Shown here in pieces: positions 55,014 through 62,957 of a DNA stretch of 64,000 nt. Position 1 is the stretch's first letter, and every line of letters begins with the position of its first letter. The notes under the pieces were generated by a model that made no database searches, was not told where the DNA came from, and was given only the letters and a program-made list of their open reading frames with translations. Source of the DNA: Anaerotignum sp. (GTDB lineage Bacteria; Bacillota; Clostridia; Lachnospirales; Anaerotignaceae); assembly GCF_030625865.1 (NCBI RefSeq), contig NZ_DAOUQB010000001.1:62001-126000 (forward strand), written 5' to 3'. The position numbers and the translations under genes were made by a program.

Positions 55014-55712
55014 ATGAAAACCATTGGCATTATTGGAGCAATGGAAGAGGAAATTCTTTGTTTGAAGGAAAAAATTGAAATTGTCACAACAAAGAATGTG
55101 ATTGGCTTATCCTTCTATATTGGCAGATATAAAGGTAATAACGTTGTTCTGGTAAGAAGCGGTATAGGGAAAGTAAATGCGGCCATTTGTACCCAGGCTA
55201 TGATTGATCATTTTGGGGTGGATTATGTTCTTGTGCTTGGGGTTGCCGGGTCATTGATTGAAGATTTAAATATTGGTGATATTGTTATTTCAACAGATGC
55301 GGTGCAACACGATATGGATACATCAGCTTTAGGCGATCCGGTAGGAAACATTCCTCGTATGGCGGAAAGTTATTTTAAGGCTGATGAAGAATTGGTTCGA
55401 TTGGCCCAGGCATCAGCGGCAGAGATTGTCGACGGTTTTCAGGTGATCACAGGCCGTATTGCCAGTGGAGATCAATTTATTTGTACAAAAGAAGGAAAAA
55501 GCAAAATTCGTAAAGATGTGCAAGGCACTTGCGCAGAGATGGAAGGTGCGGCAATTGCCCATGCTTGCTGGCTTAATCGGATTCCTTTTCTCATTGTGCG
55601 TGCTATTTCCGATGGCGCAGGAGAAGAGGCTGGAATTTCTTTTGAAAAGTTTAGTATTTTGGCAGCAAAACGTTGTAGTGAATTAGTGGAAAGAGTGTTA
55701 GAAAAATTGTGA
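55014..55712 (+). CDS. mtnN: 5'-methylthioadenosine/S-adenosylhomocysteine nucleosidase
   Basis: Cleaves adenine from methylthioadenosine, S-adenosylhomocysteine and 5'-deoxyadenosine. The last is a by-product of radical-SAM enzymes such as MtaB, also encoded here. The product has 232 residues: IGIIGAMEEEI at the start, GIGKVNAA, GVAGSL, EMEGAAIAHAC (about 173-183) and the catalytic aspartate of ISDGAG (about 197). ACGGAGAT precedes the ATG. It is divergent from the peptidase C26 operon. Confidence 0.96.
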   Translation: MKTIGIIGAMEEEILCLKEKIEIVTTKNVIGLSFYIGRYKGNNVVLVRSGIGKVNAAICTQAMIDHFGVDYVLVLGVAGSLIEDLNIGDIVISTDAVQHDMDTSALGDPVGNIPRMAESYFKADEELVRLAQASAAEIVDGFQVITGRIASGDQFICTKEGKSKIRKDVQGTCAEMEGAAIAHACWLNRIPFLIVRAISDGAGEEAGISFEKFSILAAKRCSELVERVLEKL

Positions 55713-55751
55713 TTTTTGCATATAATAAGAGAAGGCATACCCAAGAAATAG

Positions 55752-55795
55752 AGGGGATTTAAAAAAAGTCCATTGAAATGGTGTTAATCCCTGAA
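55752..55795. other. hairpin after mtnN
   Basis: GGGGATT/AATCCC outer and CCATT/ATGG inner pairing. No T tract follows, so it is not a standard terminator; it may be a processing or stability element. Confidence 0.4.
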
Positions 55796-55858
55796 CTTGG
55801 ATAAAAAAGTGCCTAAAAAAGCCCTTGATTTTTTTCTTGTTATTCTTCTTGATTTCTC

Positions 55859-55887
55859 TTGTCATAGCTGATTTGTTCCTGTATAAT
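55859..55887 (+). promoter_or_regulatory. promoter of 55964 gene
   Basis: TTGTCA, 17-base spacer, TATAAT (55882-55887). Confidence 0.8.
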
Positions 55888-55963
55888 GCAATCAAGAAGA
55901 GATATTTAGCACACAAAATATTTTTCGACAGGAGAGTAAATTTAAAGAAAGGACGTGCCATCT

Positions 55964-56431
55964 ATGACAGCAAAAACTCATGGATACATTACAAAAGAGA
56001 TCGAACTGGAACAGCTATATCAGTTTGTATTAAAATATTTTGACCCTAGTGCAAAAATAAACCGCTACGAAAATCGTTTTGGAGAAAGCAATGAAATGGC
56101 TGTTTATTTCACTTACAAAGGTGAGGAAAGACGACTTTTTACAATGGTTTACAAAAGCCGTAAATTTTCCAAAAATGGAGAAAAGCATCGAATGATTTTC
56201 TTGGATTTGGATTATTGGGGACATAGTGTAGAAATTATGCGTTCTATTTTGTCTTTCTTCGGCGGTTGGCTGGATGAAAACGATTGTGATAATGAGGAGC
56301 CTTATTATATTGAAGTGCAGGCAGACGGTGTTACGCCCAATATTATTAAGATTACCAGAAGCGAGTTAAACAGACGTTTAGGCGGTATGGTAGTTATTAT
56401 TGAAGATGAAGATGAAACCCAGGTGAAATAA
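55964..56431 (+). CDS. conserved hypothetical acidic protein
   Basis: A 155-residue protein I do not recognise. It starts MTAKTHGYITKEIELEQLYQF. It has alternating strand and helix segments (YFTYKGEERRLFTMVY, RMIFLDLDYWGHSVEIMRSIL) and a very acidic end (IIEDEDETQ). No membrane segment or catalytic motif is visible. I prefer ATG 55964; an in-frame GTG at 55955 is closer to AAAGGA. It has its own promoter and terminator, so it is monocistronic. Confidence 0.7.
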   Translation: MTAKTHGYITKEIELEQLYQFVLKYFDPSAKINRYENRFGESNEMAVYFTYKGEERRLFTMVYKSRKFSKNGEKHRMIFLDLDYWGHSVEIMRSILSFFGGWLDENDCDNEEPYYIEVQADGVTPNIIKITRSELNRRLGGMVVIIEDEDETQVK

Positions 56432-56434
56432 AGA

Positions 56435-56470
56435 GAAGAGTGTCGATAAAATCGGCACTCTTCGTCTTAC
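56435..56470 (+). terminator. terminator-like hairpin
   Basis: GAAGAGTGTCGAT/ATCGGCACTCTTC stem with a 3-base loop. Same GTGTCGATAAAATCG core as the repeat hairpin at 29405. T tract weak. Confidence 0.75.
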
Positions 56471-56575
56471 TTTGGAAAATTAGGAGAAGTTACTCTTTTT
56501 TCAAAAAATAGGGAGTTTGTTAGGCTGAAAGGGGTTTTTCCAACAGGAAGAACTCTTTTCCTTTTCGTGGAAATC

Positions 56576-56605
56576 TTGCAATGATCTTTCGATTTATGGT
56601 ATAAT
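56576..56605 (+). promoter_or_regulatory. promoter of 56663 gene
   Basis: TTGCAA, 18-base spacer, TATAAT (56600-56605). Confidence 0.7.
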
Positions 56606-56662
56606 TTAAAGATATCGTAAGATGACAAAATGGAATATGGGTGTAAGAAGGGTGGGGTCTTT

Positions 56663-57217
56663 ATGGATAAAATTGATTTTTGTCGAAAAGTAGATGAGGA
56701 TATTGACCGTAGCCGTAAAACATGGGATGCTTATTCCTATGATGCAGAAAAGATGTCCGTTTTGTTTCGTTATCTTATGAGTGAATATAAAAGTGAAATA
56801 GATGGTTTTTGTGTTGGGCTTAGCGTAATTCAGCCATATGAACAGACTGCGTTACAGGCAGAGGCGTATCGTGAAAATGTAAAAAAAATGATGGAACGAT
56901 TAGATGGTTTTCGTCAGAATGGTTACCAAAATGAAGGCCTATTGGAGTATTATCTTAAACAAGAGCAAAACGATGTACCGATGGATGTGAATTTTACGCA
57001 ATTGCGTTTGGAATTTGGATTTATGGATCATATTTCCAAACATGAGAAGGATGAAATTATTGATAAATTAGAAGAGATGGAAGAAATATGTTCCCAGGTT
57101 ATATTCAAACGGCAAAAATGGGAATTGATGCGCAAGTATTTGGTTTGGTTGTCAGGCAAAGATGTGGACATTGCGTTAAAAATACTTCCGGCTTTTTTTA
57201 AAATAAATAAGATGTAA
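56663..57217 (+). CDS. helical hypothetical protein
   Basis: A 184-residue, predicted all-alpha protein that I cannot assign. It is rich in glutamate, lysine and methionine, with likely coiled-coil segments at about 65-95 and 120-150 (EKDEIIDKLEEMEEICSQV). No signal peptide is present. ATG 56663 follows GGGTGGGG; an in-frame ATG at 56630 has none. It is 12 bases before the Cof hydrolase gene, so the two probably share a transcript. Confidence 0.75.
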   Translation: MDKIDFCRKVDEDIDRSRKTWDAYSYDAEKMSVLFRYLMSEYKSEIDGFCVGLSVIQPYEQTALQAEAYRENVKKMMERLDGFRQNGYQNEGLLEYYLKQEQNDVPMDVNFTQLRLEFGFMDHISKHEKDEIIDKLEEMEEICSQVIFKRQKWELMRKYLVWLSGKDVDIALKILPAFFKINKM

Positions 57218-57229
57218 GAGGGAATACAG

Positions 57230-58021
57230 ATGGTTAAGTTGATTGTTTCAGATATGGACGGCACATTATTAAACGATGAAAAGAAAATCGACAAAGATAT
57301 TTATAAGATTTTACCAAAATTACAGGAAAATGGAATTCGCTTTGTTGTTGCCAGTGGGCGACAGTACCCAAGCTTGAAAAAACATTTTCATGAACACATA
57401 AAAGATGTTGTTGTGATTGCAGAAAATGGTGCCTTTGTTGTGGATGATGGGAAAGAGCTTGTGGTTGAGCCAATGCGTCATAAGGAAGTGACCCATTGCC
57501 TAGATACCATATTTTCTATGGAAGGGGTGGAGCCCCTCCTCTGTGCCAAATATTGCAGTTATACAAGAAGCCCGGAACTTTTGGAATTCTTGTCTTCTCC
57601 GCTATTTCATTATGAAATGCGTTTGGCAGAGGATTTATTTCATGTGGAGGATGATATTATTAAGGTATCCATGATTTCCCATGAGGGTCAAAGCGCTGAA
57701 AGTTGCTACAAAAAATTACGCCCTTTGCTGGATGACGGTTTAAATCTTGTGATTTCCGGCGATGCTTGTTTAGACACGGGGCTTAACGGGGTAACCAAGG
57801 GAACGGCTGTGGCGGCTTTGCAAAAGATGTGGGGCGTAACGCCGGAAGAGACCCTTGTTTTTGGTGATCAATACAATGATGTGGAAATGTTTAAGCAGGC
57901 TTATTATAGTTATGCCATGCAAGGCGCAGCGGAAGGCGTGAAACAGTTTGCCCGTTTTCAGGCGGGGAGCAATAATCATGGTGGAGTAGTCAAGGCGATA
58001 CGAGAATTAACAGGGCTTTAA
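57230..58021 (+). CDS. Cof-type HAD-IIB phosphatase
   Basis: A 263-residue HAD-superfamily phosphatase of the Cof subfamily. Catalytic aspartates are in VSDMDGTLLND (residues about 6-15). Motif II is VASGRQYPSL, and motif III/IV the lysine in GVTKGTAVAAL and GDQYNDVEMF. These enzymes dephosphorylate sugar phosphates or flavin and pyridoxal phosphates; the substrate cannot be set from sequence. It lies 23 bases before mtaB and probably belongs to the same transcript. Confidence 0.93.
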   Translation: MVKLIVSDMDGTLLNDEKKIDKDIYKILPKLQENGIRFVVASGRQYPSLKKHFHEHIKDVVVIAENGAFVVDDGKELVVEPMRHKEVTHCLDTIFSMEGVEPLLCAKYCSYTRSPELLEFLSSPLFHYEMRLAEDLFHVEDDIIKVSMISHEGQSAESCYKKLRPLLDDGLNLVISGDACLDTGLNGVTKGTAVAALQKMWGVTPEETLVFGDQYNDVEMFKQAYYSYAMQGAAEGVKQFARFQAGSNNHGGVVKAIRELTGL

Positions 58022-58044
58022 ACCCAAAAAGAACGGAGAAAATC

Positions 58045-59343
58045 ATGAAAAAAGCAGCAAGCTATGCCCTTGGGTGCAAGGTGAATCAATATGAGAGCGA
58101 GGCAATTGCCGAGTTATTTGCCGAAAAGGGATATGAAATAGTAGGAATTGATGAAGCAGCAGATGTATATGTTATTAATACCTGTACGGTTACGAATTTT
58201 GGGGATAAAAAATCCAGACAATTAATTCGTAAAGTAAAGCGACAGAATGAAAATGCTGTGGTGGCTGTGGTGGGATGTTATGCCCAAACAGCACCTCAGG
58301 AAATTATGAAGGTAGAAGGCGTAAATCTAATAATCGGTACGAAGGATCGAGGACAGATTGTGGAAATGGTTGAAGACTATAACCCTCAAAATGGGGTGGA
58401 AAACCATGTTTCCGATATTATGAAGGAGCGGGTGTTTGAACCCCTTTCCATTCAGAAATTAGCCAATCGTACCCGTGCATATTTGAAAATTCAAGATGGG
58501 TGCAGCCAGTATTGTTCCTATTGTATTATTCCTTATGCCCGAGGACCCATTCGTAGTCGTGAGCCCAAGGATGTTTTGGAAGAAGTAAGATGTTTGGCGA
58601 AAAATGGATTCAAAGAAGTTGTTTTAACGGGAATTCATGTGGCAAGTTACGGCAAAGACCGTAAAGATACAAGCCTTTTGGATATTTTACGTCAGGTACA
58701 TGAGGTCGAAGGGATCAGCCGTATCCGTTTTAGCTCTATTGAGCCCAATGTGGTGACAGAGGAATTTGCAAAAACAATGGCGGAATTACCTAAGGTTTGT
58801 CACCATTTCCACCTTTCATTGCAAAGTGGATGTGATAAAACCTTAAAAGAAATGAACCGCAAGTATGATACGGAAAAATATCGTCAAGCGGCAGCAATGT
58901 TACGCAAGTATTTGCCGAATGTGGCATTGACAACGGATATTATCGTTGGGTTTCCGGGAGAAACGGAGGAAGATTACCAAGAATCCTTTGATTTTGCTAA
59001 GGAAATTGGGTTTTCTAAAATACATGTATTTCCATATTCTCCTAAGAGGGGCACCCCGGCGGCAGAAAGACGGGATCAGCTTCCTAACAGTGTAAAAACG
59101 GAAAGAAGCCACAAGTTACTTGCCCTCAGCGATGAGATGAGTACTGGGTTTTTGGATGGTTATGTGGGGCAATCCGTTGAAGTTTTGTACGAAAAACAGG
59201 TTACAGCGGGAGTATACGAAGGGCATACATCAAATTATATAAAGGTTCATGGAAGAAGTGAAGAAGAAATCACCAATCGTATTGTTTTGACGAAGATCAC
59301 CCATATTGATGAAGAAAATGCTTTGGGTGAGGTTATTTTGTAA
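58045..59343 (+). CDS. mtaB: tRNA (t6A37) methylthiotransferase MtaB
   Basis: Adds a methylthio group to t6A37 in tRNA, giving ms2t6A. The 432 residues have three domains: N-terminal UPF0004 with cluster cysteines (ALGCKVNQYES, NTCTVTNFGDKKSRQ, VVGCYAQT), radical SAM with CSQYCSYC (C153, C157, C160), and a C-terminal TRAM domain (about 365-432). The YARGPIRSR motif is typical of MtaB and not MiaB. The substrate modification t6A depends on Sua5 (3138). ACGGAGAAAA precedes the ATG. Confidence 0.95.
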   Translation: MKKAASYALGCKVNQYESEAIAELFAEKGYEIVGIDEAADVYVINTCTVTNFGDKKSRQLIRKVKRQNENAVVAVVGCYAQTAPQEIMKVEGVNLIIGTKDRGQIVEMVEDYNPQNGVENHVSDIMKERVFEPLSIQKLANRTRAYLKIQDGCSQYCSYCIIPYARGPIRSREPKDVLEEVRCLAKNGFKEVVLTGIHVASYGKDRKDTSLLDILRQVHEVEGISRIRFSSIEPNVVTEEFAKTMAELPKVCHHFHLSLQSGCDKTLKEMNRKYDTEKYRQAAAMLRKYLPNVALTTDIIVGFPGETEEDYQESFDFAKEIGFSKIHVFPYSPKRGTPAAERRDQLPNSVKTERSHKLLALSDEMSTGFLDGYVGQSVEVLYEKQVTAGVYEGHTSNYIKVHGRSEEEITNRIVLTKITHIDEENALGEVIL

Positions 59344-59448
59344 TGATTCTGTAAGGAGAATATAGTTGCAATCCGCTTTGGTTTATATTATGATGAAGTA
59401 AGATGATAGATGAAGAGCGAATGGATCCAGTGTTGGGGAGTGAGCAGT

Positions 59449-59712
59449 ATGAATAATAATATCAACGAGACACAATATTTTGGAAGATTGGATAAAGAAC
59501 CCGAAAACGAAGCAAAAAAGATCCTCATCGCTGTTAGTACGGCTTTGAAGGAAAAAGGATATAACCCAGTGAATCAGATTGTCGGATATATCTTATCCGG
59601 CGATCCTACCTATATTACCAGCTATATGAACGCTCGTGTGATGATCAGAAAATTGGAGCGGGATGAATTATTGGAAGAATTGGTAAAAGATTATATGGAG
59701 CGGAATGAATAA
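59449..59712 (+). CDS. ireB: IreB-family regulatory phosphoprotein
   Basis: An 87-residue protein of the IreB/YrzL/UPF0297 family: [41 protein letters not shown], and an acidic C-terminus. In Enterococcus, IreB is phosphorylated by the PASTA kinase IreK and acts on cephalosporin resistance. No such kinase gene is in the window. The ATG at 59449 gives the family start; an in-frame ATG at 59410 would add 13 residues. It heads the conserved ireB-ruvX-DUF1292 trio. Confidence 0.93.
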   Translation: MNNNINETQYFGRLDKEPENEAKKILIAVSTALKEKGYNPVNQIVGYILSGDPTYITSYMNARVMIRKLERDELLEELVKDYMERNE

Positions 59713-59727
59713 GAAAGAGGAAATCAT

Positions 59728-60156
59728 TTGCGTATTTTAGGATTAGATTATGGCGATAAAACCATTGGTGTTGCGGTAAGCGATCCCTTGGGTTGGACAG
59801 CGCAGGGGGTGGAGATTATTCGTAGAGAGAACCCTGCCGAATATAAAAAAAGCTTGAAACGCTTATCGGAATTGGTTGACGAATATAACCCAGAGGTTAT
59901 AGTAATGGGTTACCCCAAAAATTTGGATAATTCCGAAGGGGAGCGTTGCATCAAAACAAAGGCTTTTGCGGAGCGGATTGAGAAACGCTTTCCCAAGATA
60001 AATTTAGTTTTTTGGGATGAACGTTTTAGCACGATTGCTGCTGAGCGTGCGTTGCGTGAGGCAGAACTGAGCCATGAAAAAAGAAAAAGTGTAATTGACA
60101 AGATGGCTGCCGTGCATATTCTTCAGGGCTATTTAGACAGCAGAAACAGAGGATAG
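59728..60156 (+). CDS. ruvX: Holliday junction resolvase-like RuvX (YqgF)
   Basis: A 142-residue RNase H-fold nuclease of the YqgF family. Acidic active-site residues are in ILGLDYGDKTIGVAVSDPLG (about 2-21), in the VFWDERFST region (about 95), and in the C-terminal KMAAVHILQGYLD segment. Roles in pre-16S rRNA processing and Holliday-junction cleavage have been reported for the family. It starts with TTG; AGAGGAAA precedes it. It lies between ireB and DUF1292, the standard order. Confidence 0.92.
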   Translation: MRILGLDYGDKTIGVAVSDPLGWTAQGVEIIRRENPAEYKKSLKRLSELVDEYNPEVIVMGYPKNLDNSEGERCIKTKAFAERIEKRFPKINLVFWDERFSTIAAERALREAELSHEKRKSVIDKMAAVHILQGYLDSRNRG

Positions 60157-60196
60157 AAGCGGTGGCAAACGGAGCGTAAAAGGAGCAAAGAAAAGA

Positions 60197-60499
60197 ATGG
60201 CAGATATTTTTGATGAAGTAAATGAGTATGAGTTTGAAACAGTGACAATGGCTGGGGAAGATGGTTCCGAAGTTGAATTTTCTATTATTGATAACGTCGC
60301 TTGCGGCGGTGAACGATATTTGTTGGTCGTGGAAACAGAATTGATGGACGATGATGAAACAGAAGCCCTTATTTTAAAGGAAACTTCTATTAATACAGAT
60401 GACGTAACTTATGAATTGGTTGAAGATGATGCAGAATTTGACCGTGTGGCGGATTTATTTGCTCAAAAGGGTGAAGATTACGAGGTTGAAATCGATTAA
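60197..60499 (+). CDS. DUF1292 protein (YrzB family)
   Basis: A 100-residue, strongly acidic protein with the DUF1292 pattern (FETVTMAGEDGSEVEFSIIDNV, YLLVVETE, EALILKET). The function is unknown. It is always small and often found beside ruvX and ireB. AAAGGAGCAAAG precedes the ATG. A weak stem AAATTTGT/ACAATTT with T tail (60503-60537) may end its transcript. Confidence 0.9.
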   Translation: MADIFDEVNEYEFETVTMAGEDGSEVEFSIIDNVACGGERYLLVVETELMDDDETEALILKETSINTDDVTYELVEDDAEFDRVADLFAQKGEDYEVEID

Positions 60500-61120
60500 A
60501 AAAAATTTGTATACAGATGATTTTATCACAATTTTTTAGGCAGACAGGAACCACTTTAGATCAAAGAAAATAGTCTTAGTTCCCAAGATGGAAAGTTTGT
60601 GTCAAATAGAATGAAAATTTTTTTGCCGGATTGAATAAAGTCTTTTGGAATGAGAGAGAATATGAAAAAGTAAAAGAATAAATCGAAAAAGTATGAAGTG
60701 TTATCCAATAGATTGGTAGGGTAATTAACTTTTTACCAATGAGAAACATAATTGTTTCTTACTCTTTGTTTACAAAAAGAATTGTCAAACAGAGTGTTTT
60801 TGTAATTTTTAATTATGATCAAAAACGTATTTATTAATACGTTTACGATAGATGAGGGGCTAATTGCCTAATCATCATGTGCGGAAAAAAGAAGAAAACA
60901 GAATACGTATGACTTGGCAGAGCCTTTGGAAGGAAAACATGGGACGGGAGAGATGTTTTTAAAGATATGGGTGACCTGCCTTCTTAACGTATACCCAAAA
61001 AGAGATGAAAGAGATTTTTATCTGTATGGGTTTTGTTTTTGCGGTTTAAACTGCGCTTTTTTGCGGCATAATAATGGAATAAGTAAATCGGAAAAACGAA
61101 AAGTAAAGGAGGTGTGTTTT
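60500..61120 (+). promoter_or_regulatory. long structured leader before RNase J
   Basis: A 620-base AT-rich gap without a credible gene. It holds several hairpins: AGAAACA/TGTTTCT (60742-60759), a perfect AAACGTAT/ATACGTTT dyad (60823-60844), a GATGA..GGC/GCC..TCATC stem (60851-60876), and GCGGTTTAAACTGCGC followed by TTTTTT (about 61038-61060), which is terminator-like. An in-frame extension of rnjA (60914-61120) is open but has no ribosome site. This could be a self-regulated 5' leader. Confidence 0.5.
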
Positions 61121-62803
61121 TTGGCAGGAAGAAAACCAAAACCCAAGGCTAAGCTTAAAGTTGCTGCTTTGGGGGGGTTGGATGAAATCGGGAAAAATAT
61201 GACTATGTTGGAATACGGAAATGATATTATGATTATTGACTGTGGCCTGGCATTCCCTGAAGACGATATGCTGGGAATTGACTTAGTTATCCCCGATATA
61301 ACTTATCTGACTAAAAACATCGACAAAGTAAGAGGTATTGTATTAACCCATGGGCACGAGGATCACATAGGCGCATTGCCTTATGTTTTAAGGCAGCTAA
61401 ATGTACCTGTGTTTGGTACACTTTTGACATTGGGATTGTTGGAAAACAAACTTAGAGAACATAAAATGCTGGATAAAACTGTTTTGCATACCGTGGTTCC
61501 CGGAGAACGGGTGAAGTTAGGGCTGTTTAATGTGGAATTTATCCACACGAACCATTCTATTGCAGATGCTGTTGCATTGGCAATTCATACGCCCATTGGA
61601 ACAGTTGTGCATACAGGGGATTTTAAGATAGATTATACTCCCATTGATGGGGATATTATTGATCTTCAGCGTTTTGGAGAGTTGGGAAAAGAAGGCGTTC
61701 TGCTTTTAATGAGTGACAGTACCAATGCGGAAAGAAAAGGCTTTACCATGTCAGAAAAAAATGTGGGTAAGGTTTTTGAAAAGATTTTTGAGGAGTCTCC
61801 TAAAAATCGTATTATGGTTGCGACTTTCTCATCTAATATTCATAGAATACAGCAGGCGGTAAATGCAGCCCATATGTATGGTCGAAAGGTTGCCATTATC
61901 GGTAGAAGCATGGTAAATGCGGTAAAAACGGCATCTGAATTGGAGTATTTGGATTTACCGCCTCGTACCATTATTGATATTGGCGAGATTAAAAACTATC
62001 GCGATGAGCAACTTGTTATTATTACAACCGGCAGTCAAGGGGAAGCCATGTCTGCTCTTTCCAGAATCGCAATGAACGAGCATAAGCAGGTGAGCATTAA
62101 GCCTGAGGATAAAATTATCATTAGCGCATCTGCAATTCCCGGTAATGAGAAGAATGTAATTCGTGTTGTAAATGAGCTGCTGAAAAAGGGTGCAAATGTT
62201 ATTTATGGGGATATGGAGGAAATTCATGTTTCCGGGCATGCAAGACAAGAGGAGCTCAAGCTGATGCTTGCATTGACAAAGCCAAAGTTTTTTATGCCTG
62301 TGCATGGTGAGTTTATGCATCTTGCCAGCCACAGAGATTTGGCCATTTCCATGGGAATAGAGAAAAAAAATATTTTTGTTATGAAGTTAGGCGAGGTGCT
62401 GGAAGTATCACGAAACGAGGCGAAGGTCAATGGAACTGTACCTGCGGGACAGGTTATGGTAGACGGCCTTGGCGTTGGTGACGTGGGCAATATTGTCCTG
62501 CGAGATAGAAAGCATTTATCCCAGGATGGTCTGATGGTGGTTGTTGTTACCATGGACCGGGAAAATGGTAATATTGTTGCCGGACCTGATATTATTTCCA
62601 GAGGTTTTGTATACGTTCGTGTTGCAGAAGACCTTATGGATGAAGCAAAAAAAGTGGTAATGGAAGCTTTGCTAAAATGCGAAGAAAAAAATATTACCAG
62701 CTGGAATTATATTAAGGGTATCATTAAAGATACGCTGAAAAACTTCCTTTGGCAAAAAACCAAAAGAAGCCCTATGATTCTACCTATCATTATGGAAGTA
62801 TAA
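61121..62803 (+). CDS. rnj: ribonuclease J
   Basis: A 560-residue metallo-beta-lactamase/beta-CASP RNase with 5'-3' exonuclease and endonuclease activity on mRNA and rRNA precursors. The metal motif HGHEDHIGALPY is at about residues 80-91, with HTGDFKID and MSDSTNAERKG of the beta-CASP type, and the ending TKRSPMILPIIMEV is typical of the family. TTG at 61121 is chosen because AAAGGAGGTG is 6 bases upstream; an in-frame TTG at 60914 lies in the leader. One copy only in this window; whether a second RNase J exists elsewhere cannot be seen. Confidence 0.95.
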   Translation: MAGRKPKPKAKLKVAALGGLDEIGKNMTMLEYGNDIMIIDCGLAFPEDDMLGIDLVIPDITYLTKNIDKVRGIVLTHGHEDHIGALPYVLRQLNVPVFGTLLTLGLLENKLREHKMLDKTVLHTVVPGERVKLGLFNVEFIHTNHSIADAVALAIHTPIGTVVHTGDFKIDYTPIDGDIIDLQRFGELGKEGVLLLMSDSTNAERKGFTMSEKNVGKVFEKIFEESPKNRIMVATFSSNIHRIQQAVNAAHMYGRKVAIIGRSMVNAVKTASELEYLDLPPRTIIDIGEIKNYRDEQLVIITTGSQGEAMSALSRIAMNEHKQVSIKPEDKIIISASAIPGNEKNVIRVVNELLKKGANVIYGDMEEIHVSGHARQEELKLMLALTKPKFFMPVHGEFMHLASHRDLAISMGIEKKNIFVMKLGEVLEVSRNEAKVNGTVPAGQVMVDGLGVGDVGNIVLRDRKHLSQDGLMVVVVTMDRENGNIVAGPDIISRGFVYVRVAEDLMDEAKKVVMEALLKCEEKNITSWNYIKGIIKDTLKNFLWQKTKRSPMILPIIMEV

Positions 62804-62809
62804 AAGGAA

Positions 62810-62858
62810 AAACCCCGAGGATACTGATAGAATCAGCATTTTTCGGGGTTTGTTTTTT
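62810..62858 (+). terminator. intrinsic terminator after rnj
   Basis: AAACCCCGA/TCGGGGTTT outer stem, inner CTGAT/ATCAG hairpin, then GTTTTTT. Strong. Confidence 0.9.
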
Positions 62859-62927
62859 GTTGGCGTACCGTGGAAAATACGAAATAATTTTAACAATTGG
62901 TTTGAATGTTTTTTTGCTGTTTTATGA

Positions 62928-62933
62928 TATAAT
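62928..62933 (+). promoter_or_regulatory. possible -10 of rnhB-yraN
   Basis: TATAAT 24 bases before the ATG, with a T-rich upstream part and no good -35. It implies a very short leader. Confidence 0.35.
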
Positions 62934-62957
62934 TATTTAAGGAAAGGCGGGAAAAAC

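Noticed and set aside
60914-61120. In-frame N-terminal extension of RNase J (69 residues)
   Set aside because: No ribosome site at 60914, sequence unlike RNase J, and a near-perfect AAAGGAGGTG directly before TTG 61121.
62749-62940. 63-codon frame with a hydrophobic end
   Set aside because: Starts inside rnj, crosses its terminator and ends at the rnhB promoter region. No ribosome site.
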